64,000 nt of DNA. It comes from Akanthomyces muscarius. Its lineage: Eukaryota > Ascomycota > Sordariomycetes > Hypocreales > Cordycipitaceae. This document shows, one piece after another, positions 44,105-54,998 of the stretch. The position numbers and the translations under genes are program-made. The notes below the pieces were generated by a model. It was not told the origin of the DNA. It saw only the letters and a list, made by a program, of their open reading frames with translations, and did not search any database. The stretch lies in NCBI RefSeq assembly GCF_028009165.1, contig NC_079244.1, positions 3,348,001 to 3,412,000 of the forward strand, given 5' to 3'. Position 1 is the stretch's first letter, and each line of letters opens with the position of its first letter.

Positions 44105-45113
44105 CTCAGAAAGCTTTCAGTGATGTCTTCATCCAAATAATTTGCTGTCTAGACCTCGTCCAGGCCTCATGACTTTATCAGGAGATGTTACTGATATATA
44201 TATAGTCGTTACTCCCAGCCCGCGAGACAACCGGGCACCAGACTTGGACAACAAGAAATGCCGCAGATCATGGTGGAAACGTTGGAGATTTGTGTGTGAG
44301 TAGGTCGGAATGTGATTAGCTCGCTTGAATTCTCCTACATTGCCTCGTGTCTCAGCTGTCGAGCATGTACCATCTGCCGCGACCCTGATATCGTCAACGT
44401 TGGCAAAATCCCGATTATAGAGTGGCAGTTAGAGCATCCTGCGTGGTCAAATGTCTATGTAATACGTAGAGCTCTAATCGAGGAAAGTCGAAAGAGTCTA
44501 CGCGGCCCCCTTTCTGTCTCGACGCATGGGGCCTCAGGTGTTCAGCTACTACCCGGACGCGGTGCGTTTAGGAATGTTCAAGTCCTGCCAAAATGAAATG
44601 GCTGTACGGCAACTAGCCCATTGAAATGTTGGCATCGTCGCAGAAGCCCGCTGGGACATGTAACTCGGACGAAGGAGGAAATTGATTGTCAATTTTTCAG
44701 AAGCTGAACTTAGTCACAATCCAGTTATCGGAAGGGTTAAAGCGCCACATTGTAGGACAGTCTTCAACTCAACGGCGGAAGAAGTTACAATTGGCCAGAG
44801 CGCCGCTAGCGCCCGCCAGTAACATGCCAAAGCCACACAGGCTTACAAGGGAATGAACGAACATGCTATAGTGACACCAGGCTTGAAACAAAATTGCTGG
44901 TAAATTCGTTTTTAATGGGGAAAAAATATTCACATTTCTTTTTCTATTAGCAGCGACGATACAAGTCTTGCCTCAGTCCTGTAGTAGGATATCAGGTCTA
45001 TATAAAGAGGCGGAGTCAAGCCCTACTAACTTACTGGCTATTGGCACACTATAACTACATATCTCCAAATCATTCACTTTCGGTCTTTCCCGCACGCCGC
45101 CTTACAGTTCAAG
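44105..45113. other. intergenic, divergent promoters of two secreted-protein genes
   Basis: No gene is supported. An alternating TATATATATATA at about 44193-44204 lies roughly 90-100 bp upstream of the minus-strand Egh16-like start and could be its TATA element. The right end contains the TATA box of the plus-strand small secreted protein. Confidence 0.5.
44999..45007 (+). promoter_or_regulatory. TATA box of small secreted protein gene
   Basis: TATATAAAG, 107 bp upstream of the ATG at 45114. Confidence 0.55.
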
Positions 45114-45560
45114 ATGAAATTTCTGTCTGTACTTTCAAGTACTCTGGCCCTAGCTACGGGCCTGGCCGCCGCAGTGCCTAAAAACATGGCGCCCAAGGCA
45201 AATACACGAGAGATGATGGCAGCACTAAACATCACTGATGTTGCATCTCTGGCCCAGTTTGTCCGAATGAATGAGAAAGAATTTACCGGACCTCTCCCCG
45301 CCGTTATCTCCGTCATCGGAGGGCTAATCGGTCCAGGCCTGGCGGGAAGCCTGCAAAATGCAGTGGCGGAGCTTTTCAAAGGAGGCGACTTCGTCCTGAA
45401 CGGCCCCCTGGACGTTATTGAGAACTTGTTAAAGTTGAATATTCCCGGGGCACTCAGAAGTTCTTTGACGACAATTCTAAACACGGCCAAGAGCCTGCCG
45501 AAGGACGCTACCAATATTATTGGTGGTGGAAAGAAGCCGGAGAAGCAGCCGAAGTTCTAA
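45114..45560 (+). CDS. small secreted protein, unknown
   Basis: Single exon, 148 residues. A clear signal peptide (MKFLSVLSSTLALATGLAAA, about 1-20) with a strong TATA box upstream. The mature chain has no cysteine. It has a Gly-rich hydrophobic stretch (about 65-80, VISVIGGLIGPGLAGSL) flanked by amphipathic helices, and a basic C-terminus (GGGKKPEKQPKF). No domain was recognised. It sits in a short run of secreted-protein genes with the Egh16-like gene and an 8-cysteine peptide. An effector-like or surface-active role is conceivable but unsupported. Confidence 0.72.
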   Translation: MKFLSVLSSTLALATGLAAAVPKNMAPKANTREMMAALNITDVASLAQFVRMNEKEFTGPLPAVISVIGGLIGPGLAGSLQNAVAELFKGGDFVLNGPLDVIENLLKLNIPGALRSSLTTILNTAKSLPKDATNIIGGGKKPEKQPKF

Positions 45561-46062
45561 CCAGTGGACACGTTGATAGAAACAGGCTGAGAACAATGAA
45601 CAGAGATGCGAAATGGAGACCAAGCGAACAAAATTATATGTCAGACGACTATTGCTACTTAGCCCAGATAGTTTAGATCTCTATTAGTTAATCTTAGTAA
45701 GAGCGAAAGTTAACCTCTTGATAGACTATAACTTCTACTATACAATAGAAGTGGTCCCTATAACTAGTGTCGATAGCCTTCGCAGATCTAAGGTGGAAAC
45801 GATACATGAATCTCGAGCCACGACAACGCTGACAATGCTTTAGGTCATGGCACATCGCTAACTACACCTTTTCTCCTCAGCCTAATACATTGGCCTAGAA
45901 ATCTCTTTACCGATATCCCAGAACAAAGCAACTTGATCGAATCCTATTCCGCCCCTTGCCATCCGTCCCCTACAGTACCTCGAGCCGCGACGAAACATGA
46001 CCAGAAAGTCATAGGCATCTCCGTCAATAACTGGGACAAGAGCGGACGAATCCACCTCCAAC
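45561..46062. other. intergenic between convergent 3' ends
   Basis: No gene is supported; AT-rich in the left half. It should hold the 3' ends of both secreted-protein genes. Confidence 0.5.
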
Positions 46063-46332
46063 CTAGTAGCATTTGTGGCGACCGTTGTATTTGCCAAGGG
46101 TTATACAGTCGTGACGGCCGCTGTACTTGCCGTGGAGCGACGTTGGGTTGTAGTCGGGACAGTTGCACTGGGTGTAGGCGCCCTTGTTCGGGCAGTGGAT
46201 GGCACAGCGCTCCTGGTCCTGAGTGTTGCCTTTGAAATAGTAACACTCTCCATTTTGGCCAACAGGACACCTAAAAGCAGCAGTAGTCTGCAGCAGCGCA
46301 GCAGCGACGAAACAGATATTAGAAAGATGCAT
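46063..46332 (-). CDS. small secreted cysteine-rich protein (8 Cys)
   Basis: Single exon, 89 residues. A signal peptide (MHLSNICFVAAALLQTTAAF, about 1-19) precedes a mature chain of about 70 residues with eight cysteines, enough for four disulfides. Two related segments occur near the C-terminus: GKYSGRHDC and GKYNGRHKC. A TATAAATA lies upstream (46452-46459, minus). The size, cysteine content and secretion signal match fungal effector or antimicrobial-like peptides. No named family was recognised. Confidence 0.75.
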   Translation of the reverse strand: MHLSNICFVAAALLQTTAAFRCPVGQNGECYYFKGNTQDQERCAIHCPNKGAYTQCNCPDYNPTSLHGKYSGRHDCITLGKYNGRHKCY

Positions 46333-47904
46333 CGTGGGTGATTGAAAATCTTGGCCTTATGGGTGTGGGCTTGGTAGACAGGCAGCTTGAGAGAAGATGA
46401 AGAGTATGTCTGTGGAATAGGCGAGACAATTCTACGGCTGCAGTAACGGCATATTTATATTCATGCAGTTCTCTCAGAACTCTCCTTGCATTGCAGTTGT
46501 GTGACTTGCTTGGCTATTGAGCTGTAACCTTCCGAAGTCGGGATACCTGCATGTGCTACTGACTATGTCATGGACTGGCTGAATATGGCAATTTTCACCG
46601 CTGGAAGGCGGCACAGTCCTGATAAAGTATCTGCCGATCACACGATGTGACCTTATTACGGCCATGCGGAGATCCTCCACCTTGCCAAGCGATTGCGCGA
46701 CCCGCTGTAGACGTGTGCAAGCCGTGTCTTGCTACAATCAGGCTGTTCAGGTGGTGTCACAGTGACGGGCTGTCTCAATATACATGAACGATACTTTTGA
46801 ATTGGGTGCGGGGGCCTTGGTTGAGACCATATTGCAGGGTAACCAAGCAACATCCTTCGGTAACTAGAGGAGCCCGATCTCGCTCAATTCCGCCCGACGG
46901 AGACTTTGCAGATGAGCAAGGCTCAGTTGACCAAGTCAGGCTACGATGACCCCCTCCGATTGGTTAGAAACTGACAAAAGAGCGCTATTGACTTTCGATC
47001 GACACTTTCGAGGCTCCATACACTTGCGGTATGGCAACTCGGAAATAAAACGAGGCTTGCGCACCCATTTTGCCTCTCCTGAGCCTTCATCCTACCTAGC
47101 TGACGGCCCCCGACTGCCAGGCGTCACCGATCGTGGCCGACCCCTCTGGAAAGGCTAAATCCATCACGAAAGGTAAGCGGCAGAAGTGATTGGCACCCAG
47201 GGTCCGCACAGGTTACGAGCGATGCCGGTTGGTACCACGATCCGTACCTTGGCATAATGGCCACCGCTGCAGTAACTAATTTCCAGACCGGGACCTTGGA
47301 ACCAGGTGTCTGTAGTGGAACGGCACTTGGGGGCTGACGATGGGATGGACTTGAAATTCGGCTTCTACCCCCGAGAAAATGGCTTTCGTTTTGCCCCCAA
47401 AGTCTCGTAGGGCAAATCGGATAACATAACTAGCACAGCCAGGTAAAGACGTTGGCGTCTTGGTGTCGCAGCTTCTACACCATCGGGCCCGCCCGCCCAC
47501 GCCGCCGAACGAGACTCGTAGCAACGAATAAGACGTCGGCAAATCAGTCAATAAAGAAGATACAAAAATAGTGTCAATCCTTTGACAGCACCATGCATAA
47601 ATACACCCGTCATCCTATCCAGCCTTTAACCCCGCGGCCGCCTCCGCCATCGGCTCGTCGGGGCATCGCCCGCCTCTCCAACGGCCGGCGATCCGGCCGA
47701 GCTGCACGTGAAATGGTGTGCGAGCAGCCCAGCTCGGCTTAGCGCTCCGAATTCGCCATCTTCAACAGACGACCATTACAAACCATTCTCATCTCACATT
47801 CCCAATTATAAAGCCTCTGTTATTCGCAGATCCTTTTTACTGCTTTCCCGCTATTCCATACCCTCACAATACCGCATCACGCTGATTAAAGCACCGCCGC
47901 CCCA
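46333..47904. other. intergenic, no gene seen
   Basis: Holds a probable TATAAATA on the minus strand (46452-46459) for the cysteine-rich gene and the promoter of the acyltransferase. Short frames such as 46946-47158 have no domain. Confidence 0.5.
46452..46459 (-). promoter_or_regulatory. TATA box of cysteine-rich secreted gene
   Basis: TATAAATA on the minus strand, about 120 bp upstream of the ATG at 46332. Confidence 0.5.
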
Positions 47905-49419
47905 ATGAAGTCTCATCGGCAGCTGGCCACGGCCGCTCGGCACTTGCGCCGCCATGCGCTCTCATCGCCATCATCCTCGTCAACCTCGCGCGGCGCCCTC
48001 ACCACCTGCCGTCTCTTCCAGACCTCCTCGCCCGTCCGCTCCGGCGGGTCAGCCTCCAACCCCGCCATGGCATTCCCCTGCCTCGACGCCATGGAAACCC
48101 GCTCCGCCACCCTCCAAAACTCATCCTCCAGCGCCGGGCCGGAGCCGTCCTACACGTCGGGCGTCACGCAGGTCTACCACTGCGACGACCCCCTGCGCCT
48201 CGACTGGGGCGGCGTGCTGCCCTCGTTCGACATTGCCTACGAGACCTGGGGCGCCCTCAACGCCGACAAGTCCAACGCCATCCTCCTGCACACGGGCCTC
48301 TCCGCGTCCTCGCACGCGCACTCCACCCCCGAGAACCCGTCGCCCGGCTGGTGGGAAAAGTTCATCGGGCCCGGCGCGCCGCTCGACACGGACCGGTACC
48401 ACGTCATCTGCACAAACGTCATCGGCGGCTGCTACGGCTCGACGGGCCCGTCGAGCGTCGACCCGGGCCACGGCGAGCGCTACGCGACGCACTTTCCCAT
48501 CCTCACCATGGACGACATGGTGCGCGCGCAGTTCCGCCTCCTCGACGGCCTCGGCATCGACCGGCTCCACGCCAGCGTCGGCTCCAGCATGGGCGGCATG
48601 CAGTCGCTCGCCGCCGGCGTGCTGTTCCCGCAGCGCGTCGGCCGCATCGCCTCAATCAGCGGCTGCGCGCGCAGCCATCCCTACAGCATCGCCATGCGCC
48701 ACACCCAGCGCCAGGTGCTCATGATGGACCCCAACTGGAACCGCGGCTTCTACTACGGCCGCGTGCCCCCGCACGCCGGCATGAAGCTTGCCCGCGAAAT
48801 CGCCACCGTCACCTACCGCTCCGGCCCCGAGTGGGAGCAGCGCTTCGGCCGCCGCCGCGCCGACCCGGCCAAGCCGCCCGCGCTGTGCCCCGACTTCCTC
48901 ATCGAGACGTACCTCGACCACGCCGGCGAGAAGTGGTGCCTCAACTACGACCCCAACTCGCTGCTGTACGTCAGCAAGGCCATGGACCTGTTCGACCTCG
49001 GCCGCCAGAACCAGCTGGCCACGCAGCAGCGCCGCGCCGAGCGCCAGGCGTCTGGCCAGGAGGCCGCGGCCGGCGCGTGCAGCCTCACGCTGCCGGAGAA
49101 GCCGTACGAGGAGCAGCCCGGGTCGCACGTCGACATGGACGATCCCGCCCGCGCGCAGACGGGGTCGTCGCGGCCGCCCGAGGACCTGATCCAAGGCCTG
49201 GCGCCGCTGAGGGCCACGCCCGCGCTCGTCATGGGCGTGGCGAGTGACATCCTGTTCCCGGCGTGGCAGCAGCGCGAGGTGGCCGAGTCGCTGCGCCTGG
49301 GCGGCAACCGCAACGTCACGCACGTGGAGCTGAGCGAGGAGATGAGTCTGTTTGGCCACGACACGTTCTTGCTGGACCTGAAGCATATTGGCGGCAACTT
49401 GAAGAACTTTTTGGATTAA
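47905..49419 (+). CDS. mitochondrial MetX-type serine/homoserine O-acyltransferase
   Basis: Single exon, 504 residues. The N-terminal 50 residues are rich in Arg, Ser and Ala ([17 protein letters not shown]) and look like a mitochondrial presequence. The alpha/beta-hydrolase core has [14 protein letters not shown], the nucleophile elbow [10 protein letters not shown] (Ser about 228), and late acid and base segments [10 protein letters not shown] and [10 protein letters not shown]. These match the MetX/Met2 superfamily. The presequence and the [29 protein letters not shown] region favour the fungal cysA/Cys2 type, which acylates serine for cysteine synthesis, over Met2 homoserine acetyltransferase. 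Length includes a variable insert (about 370-420). Strongly GC-rich codon use. Substrate choice is inferred. Confidence 0.85.
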   Translation: MKSHRQLATAARHLRRHALSSPSSSSTSRGALTTCRLFQTSSPVRSGGSASNPAMAFPCLDAMETRSATLQNSSSSAGPEPSYTSGVTQVYHCDDPLRLDWGGVLPSFDIAYETWGALNADKSNAILLHTGLSASSHAHSTPENPSPGWWEKFIGPGAPLDTDRYHVICTNVIGGCYGSTGPSSVDPGHGERYATHFPILTMDDMVRAQFRLLDGLGIDRLHASVGSSMGGMQSLAAGVLFPQRVGRIASISGCARSHPYSIAMRHTQRQVLMMDPNWNRGFYYGRVPPHAGMKLAREIATVTYRSGPEWEQRFGRRRADPAKPPALCPDFLIETYLDHAGEKWCLNYDPNSLLYVSKAMDLFDLGRQNQLATQQRRAERQASGQEAAAGACSLTLPEKPYEEQPGSHVDMDDPARAQTGSSRPPEDLIQGLAPLRATPALVMGVASDILFPAWQQREVAESLRLGGNRNVTHVELSEEMSLFGHDTFLLDLKHIGGNLKNFLD

Positions 49420-49951
49420 TGACCAAGAGGGAGCGGTAAATATAAAAAGTATACAAGTGCAAAAGTAAAACATATCAGACAACTCTTCCTTGCATATGTA
49501 CTGGCGTTTGGGTATCAATTCATTTCACGCAAACTCAATTCAAGAATATTCTACAACCAACTAATCCCACTTCTCTTCTCAACTCTGCAATTTGGTATCT
49601 TATCTTCATCATGTTGTTCGTTCCGCCCAAACAATTGTCCTTGAGCCGTTCTGGTCCACACCCAGCCAGTACAGGCCTCCATATAAAAGAAATGTCGCAT
49701 GCAACATGGTACAGCTTCGTATGTTATGTACAAAGCTAGACTCTGCTATCTTAATTGTACATAAGCAATCCATCTCATCAAGAGACGGCAAGAATTAAAA
49801 AAATGAACCATTGAAGAAACCTTCCATGATCTTGGAGGGGGAAATAACGAAACTAAACGCTACAGAACCTGCGATATAAACCGGAAAAAACAGCCCAGTC
49901 ATGAGCTCAATGCTGAGATGATGCAAACAGAAGGAAAAGAATGCTGGCGAA
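49420..49951. other. intergenic between convergent 3' ends
   Basis: No gene is supported; AT-rich 3' flank of both neighbours. Confidence 0.5.
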
Positions 49952-52147
49952 CTAGATAAAAGTGTTGCCGAATTCGCTCTGCGTTGGTGCAGGTGAGCGC
50001 GGCTCTGTGCTTTTCTTGGGGGATGGCGGAAGAGTGACAGGGGCTGGCCGCGGCGGTGCCTTTCTAGCCTCAACCCTTGTGGTGGGATTTGTAGGGCTGG
50101 CACTGCTAGTGTCAACGGTAAAGAAGTCACCGACCAGTCCTGGAGACAGTTGAGTCTTTCCGAGTGCTTCTTCAAAAGCTTGGGTGAGACTCTCGCCTGA
50201 GCTTGAAATGTCAAGCTCCAGCGATGCAAAAGAGGGACTTGGAAGACCCATGCCGATGGCAGAAGAGGTCGAAGGTCGTCGTTGGCCGATGGTCATAAGG
50301 GGAGGCGGCATTGCCGAATGTCTGGGCTCGGCCGGGTTAACCAATCCCCAGTCGGGCAACGAAAAGCCTGGCCGCTCAGGCGAGGGCGCTTCGTCCGATC
50401 GCGGGGGTCTCCGCGGCGGTTGGCGTCCTCTAGGAAGACCTTTCGAGACTGGAAAGTCGCCTTCCAGCGTAGGTTTTGTGTACGGACTCTTCGGCGACTT
50501 GATATCAAGGCTTCGTTCTGTGTCTTCACTGCTAGACAAATGATTGGTGCTGAGAGATGGTGGCAGGAAGGGAGACTTGGGGCTTGGCTCGTCGCGTTGT
50601 ACCGAGGGCGAAACACTTTTCTGCAGCAGTGCAGGCTGTGAAGCACTTGTCTTCAAAGGCTTGGGAGGCTGGGCCTTGCGGCGCCTACTAGCATCCGAGC
50701 CAAGTCTAGCACGGAACCCCAACCGAGGCGGCGGCTCGAATGTGGTCACAGGGTCATTACCAGGATGCGCGCCGGCAGCAGCCGCGGGGGGTCCTCCAAT
50801 CCGGCCATAACTTGTCGCAGGTCGGGCGCCGGCTGTCCTGGGAGCTTCCACTGGCGCAGGAACCGGAAGCTGGAAATTGGTAGAAGCGAGTTCTGGCGAG
50901 TTGTTCATGCTTCTCATTGACGTTGGGTCCATTTGGGAGTTTCTCGGGCTGCGCTCGGGTCTCTTCGGTGCAGTATTCGCTGCGTTGGTCAGAGAACTGT
51001 CCGGTTTGCCTGTGGGCGATTGATTTTCCGTGAATGTGGGAAAGGGTTCAGCTTTGGGAGTGGCGTTTAGGCCTGATGACGGCGGCTCCGGGAACTGTTC
51101 AATCGAGGCCTGCGTTGTGATGATTTCGCCAAAGTCAAAGTCAGCAAAGCTACCGGCAAATCCTTCCGTCTGTCTCTGCTTTCGCAGCCTCTCCAGCTCC
51201 TGCTGTTCCAAGTCCATAGTGAAGCTGCACCGACGAGGTGAATGGAACGTAGTCGTGTCTCGCTTCGCTAGTACATTTCGAATTACAGGCGCTTCCCAGC
51301 GATCTTCACTCGAGCGTGGAGCAGATGCAGCGGGGGATGGCAGAGACGAAGGATCAACATTTTGCTTGCCGGCCACGGACAAATCCGACAATGAAGGTGA
51401 GAGTGTTTGGTCGGCATTGTTGACAGATTGAGGCGGCGACGGGTATCCGTTATTGAGGGTTGTGTCGTTCTTGGATAGCGACGTCTTGTCTTTCGCGGGG
51501 GTGGAAGACTTCGCCACATCGTCATCGTCGTCGACACCAAAATGCAGGGCGAGAGGGCTCTTGGCCGGTCCATCGGCATTGCTGGACCGGGAGGGAGGAC
51601 CTCCAGTTGGGTCTTTGCAAAAGTGAACATCGAGAGGGTTCACCCACTCCTTTGCGCGGCCGCCAGCTGTGGAAGGTCGCTCCGGGGTTCCGACTCGAAG
51701 ACCACTTCCGCCAAGAGCGGAGAGCATAGGGAGATTCGCAGTGCTGCTGTTCTTCCATGGATTCCGGAAATTGGCTTCAGAGGGCTGATGACGTAGGCTG
51801 CTGACACTTTCTTTGCGCATGGGAGTGGATAGGTCGACCATGGAGGAGTTGGCACCGAAGCCTTTGAATGTCTGGCGCCAGTTGGTAGGGCCCTTTGTCG
51901 AGTATGAGGTGCCGGGACGGGCAAGGTGTTCATTGTGCTGCGGAGCGCCGTAGAACTGGCCTCGAGGTAGCCCGCTTTGATCAATCCCTTTCCAATTGTC
52001 TTGGCCTTTTTTGTCGCCAGACTTGGCTCTATCATGTGGGTGTCAGCACAACATCATATTTGCCAGCCGCTGGATCTCCGCTGGATGGTGAACTCACAGG
52101 CCCTTTTTCTTGTCGCCTCCAAATCTGAGGCCAAAGAAGGAGACCAT
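49952..52147 (-). CDS. long disordered conserved fungal protein, unknown
   Basis: Two exons, 52147-52098 and 52028-49952, with a 69-nt intron, give 708 residues. The short first exon encodes MVSFFGLRFGGDKKKG, joined to LAKSGDKKGQDNW. The rest is Ser/Pro/Arg-rich with many SP sites and no globular domain. Scattered short motifs appear: PKSPFLPPSLS, PRGRQPPRRPPR, SFADFDFGEI and a short basic stretch ELERLRKQR. The composition suits a phosphorylated scaffold or cell-polarity/signalling protein. I recognise no family with confidence. The ORF is unusually long and open, and the splice restores one frame, so it is surely coding. Confidence 0.78.
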
Positions 52148-54203
52148 GTTCGAAGGCTATGCCATGTTAGCAACAATGGTTCATGACAGGAATGGCGATC
52201 AAAAAGTACATGTATGGTAAAGTCCAACGAGCTGCGGCTTTGACGTCGTCGGAGGTCGAGTGGAGCACCGGTTGCTCTGGTTTGCGGAAGCTCAAACGCA
52301 GAAGCTCGCACGGATGAGGTTCAACCACAAGCGGAGTCGCGATGGCAGTGACAGCTCCGAAAATAGATTGCTGCCGGAAGCTGAAGACGAGACAACAATC
52401 AGGTCGCGGTATGGCAGTATCAATGCGCCAGAAGAATCGAAATATTGTGGTTTAGCGTGGGCGCAAACGGGTCTTTTTGTGAGCGGCGCTGGGGACAGGC
52501 TATTTTAGGGTCGACAAAGGTATTATTATGATTAAGCGAGAGATGTCGAGTAGAGCCGGCTGAAAGGAACGAAAGGAGCGTGAGCGCCAGCGAGGGCTTG
52601 CGAAAGAGAAAGAGCGGCGAGCACCAAAGATGAGTGCGAGATGGAAAGGATGGAGGAGGAGAAGGGGAGCCGGGGAGGGGTTGATGTGCAGTTGACGAAA
52701 TATTGCGACGAGCAGAGCACCTCGGCGGCTAGTACCAGCGATACGAGGACAGAAGGACTAGTTAACGGCAGCATAACAAGGCACTTTTTAGTCCTCTTTT
52801 TTTATTACTATTAGTCCCCTTCAGGATTGCACCTTGCAGCAGTTGAGCGCCCTCGGTACTTGACTGGCTGGGGTGCGCGCAGCCCAAGCAGCTGGTCTGG
52901 ACAAGACTCAGAGGAGCGCCTAGCCAGACACCACCAGAGGCCAAAAAGGGAGCCAAGGAGCGTCGCCACAGAAATGCTGCTAATGAGTGCAGCCAGGGAT
53001 CGGTAAACTACTGGCAGATTGCGTTGGTAGGTTGTCTACCCACCTAACGTTGGCGGAGTGCCCTGTGAGTACATATGGTCAACCGGGCGTCCCTTGATGT
53101 CGGCCGATCCTATTTATATTCTTGGCGGTTGGCTTGGGACGGATAGATGCCTGCCTGTACAACTTCGGCCAATTTATATCCTTGCACTCTTGCAATAAAA
53201 AAAGAAAATTCTCGCCATACAATCCCCTGTTCCAGCCCTGCCTACCTTTGCAGTCCTGCCTGGGTCAGGTATCACCGCAAATTGAAGCATCGCGAACCCC
53301 CAGAATCCCCGAAAGTGCTGGGGAACGTGCTTGTGTGCCTGCAGCCTGCAGCCTGCAGCCACCAAAAAGGACCCCTGCCCGCTAATTCTGGTACCTGCAG
53401 GGCCCGTTTACAGGGGTCCACCGCTAGCGCTGCGGTAGCCCAGCGACGTCAGCAAATCGTTCTGCCAGGATCGAATTAGCGCCAACATGTTGGAAATTAA
53501 CACTTTGAACCTCCGCCACTCGCCCCCTGAAGAGCAACCACAAGCGGCAGCCTATTTACTTGCGCATTTAACTGCTACTATTATTTTTACTGGTGCGGAT
53601 ATTTTCAGTGTCGAATCCTAACCTAAATCGATAGTCCCAATTCCTGCTCTGGGGTCGCTGGCCGCGAATCAGCCGAACCCATGGCTCGTCCACTCACATC
53701 GCACATCGCCGCTAGACATATAATTTGATAATGAGTGGCGCTTTCACCGCCGGTCGTTGTATCCCCAGAAAACAAAGGGCTCTGTTTCAGTTTTGAAAGT
53801 CCCTTTCAAAACTGTCTCGCTTTTCCCTTGGCCTCTGGTGGACCGTTTTGCTAGATCTCGCCCTTGCATCAAATCATGAACGCCTAGTCACGGGCATTTC
53901 TATCGAAAGTATCGCCCGTGGCTGATTTCGGCACAGCCGCCAGATAGAGAGTCACGATGAAAATGAATGAAAATGGCCTTTGGCTAGCTCCTTGCAGCTA
54001 TGCGTCAGACTTGTCGCTGCATGTGCCTTGCCTCTTAGCAACCGCATCACGACCATCTCGTCGTCTACACGCAACAACGAGCACAGTCAAGGGAACAAAA
54101 TTAAGAAAGAAAACAACAATCAATATTATTTCCAGCCCGAGCACCGGTACGCCATTGACAATTAAAAACGCCAAAATCTTAAGCCCCAAGATGTCGCGCT
54201 TCC
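52148..54203. other. 2-kb intergenic region
   Basis: Promoter of the disordered-protein gene at left and 3' flank of Isy1 at right. Pyrimidine-rich and purine-rich patches around 52560-52680 suit a long 5' leader. No gene is supported. Confidence 0.5.
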
Positions 54204-54998
54204 TCAAAGCTGCTCCAGCAATTTTCGTCGTCTCCGATCAATCAGCTCCTCCTGCACCTCCTCCAGCGTCGGGAGGCTCACGACATGCCCATCGCCCGAG
54301 TCGCCCGGTAGCGGCTCCCACCCTTCCGGCGGCTCCTGCACGCCGTTCCTGAGCAGATTCTCCACGGCCTGGCGCTCCTTTTCGGCCTCGTACCTCAGCA
54401 GCGCCTCGTCCTCCTCGTCCGGCGCGTAGCCGTAGTACGCTGCGTCCACCGCCCTGCGCAGCTCCTTGCTCGTCTCTAGCGGCTTGCCGTCCTCGGCCAT
54501 CTTGGCCGCTGCCGCCTCGAACAGCTCCTTGACGCCCGGCAGGTCCTTGGCGCGGCCAAAGTACCGGTACCCTTTCCCGCCGCCGGGCACCTCGCGCCCC
54601 TGCTCGTCGTAGACCTTTGTGCCGCCGCGCATGTAGTTTGGGCCGCCCAAATTCCGTATCTGCACCTCCCACATGTGCTTCTCCCGCATCAGCTTGTTGA
54701 TCTCGTCGTTGAGGTCCCGGACCTGGTAGTCGCTCAGCACCGGCTCGTGGATCCGCGACACCTTGCGCGAAATCTCCTTGAGCACCTGCCCGCGCCATTT
54801 CTCGCATATCGGGATCGACTCGACTTCGGTGATGGCGCGCGGTCGCCGCGTGCGGCCAATGTCGACGACGCCTAGGTCGGCAGCTTGCGCTTCGCGGAAG
54901 CGAAACAGCATCGACTGCGCCTTTTCCGAATTTCGCGCCTGGTATGTGGGTTAGTGGGACGTTCGCATCGATGAGCAGTATCGCAGTAAACGTACCAT
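54204..54998 (-). CDS. isy1: pre-mRNA splicing factor Isy1
   Basis: Component of the spliceosome-associated NineTeen complex. Two exons: the coding part of exon 1 is just the ATG (54996-54998), then a 57-nt intron, then 54938-54204, giving 245 residues. The family opening MARNSEKAQSMLFRFREAQ is complete only after splicing. EKWRGQVLKEISRKVSRI and VRDLNDEINKLMREKHMWE form the conserved helices, followed by IRNLGGPNYMRGG and the GKGYRYFGRAKDLPGVKELFE motif. A C-terminal basic tail (IDRRRRKLLEQL) is typical. It looks intact. Confidence 0.93.
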
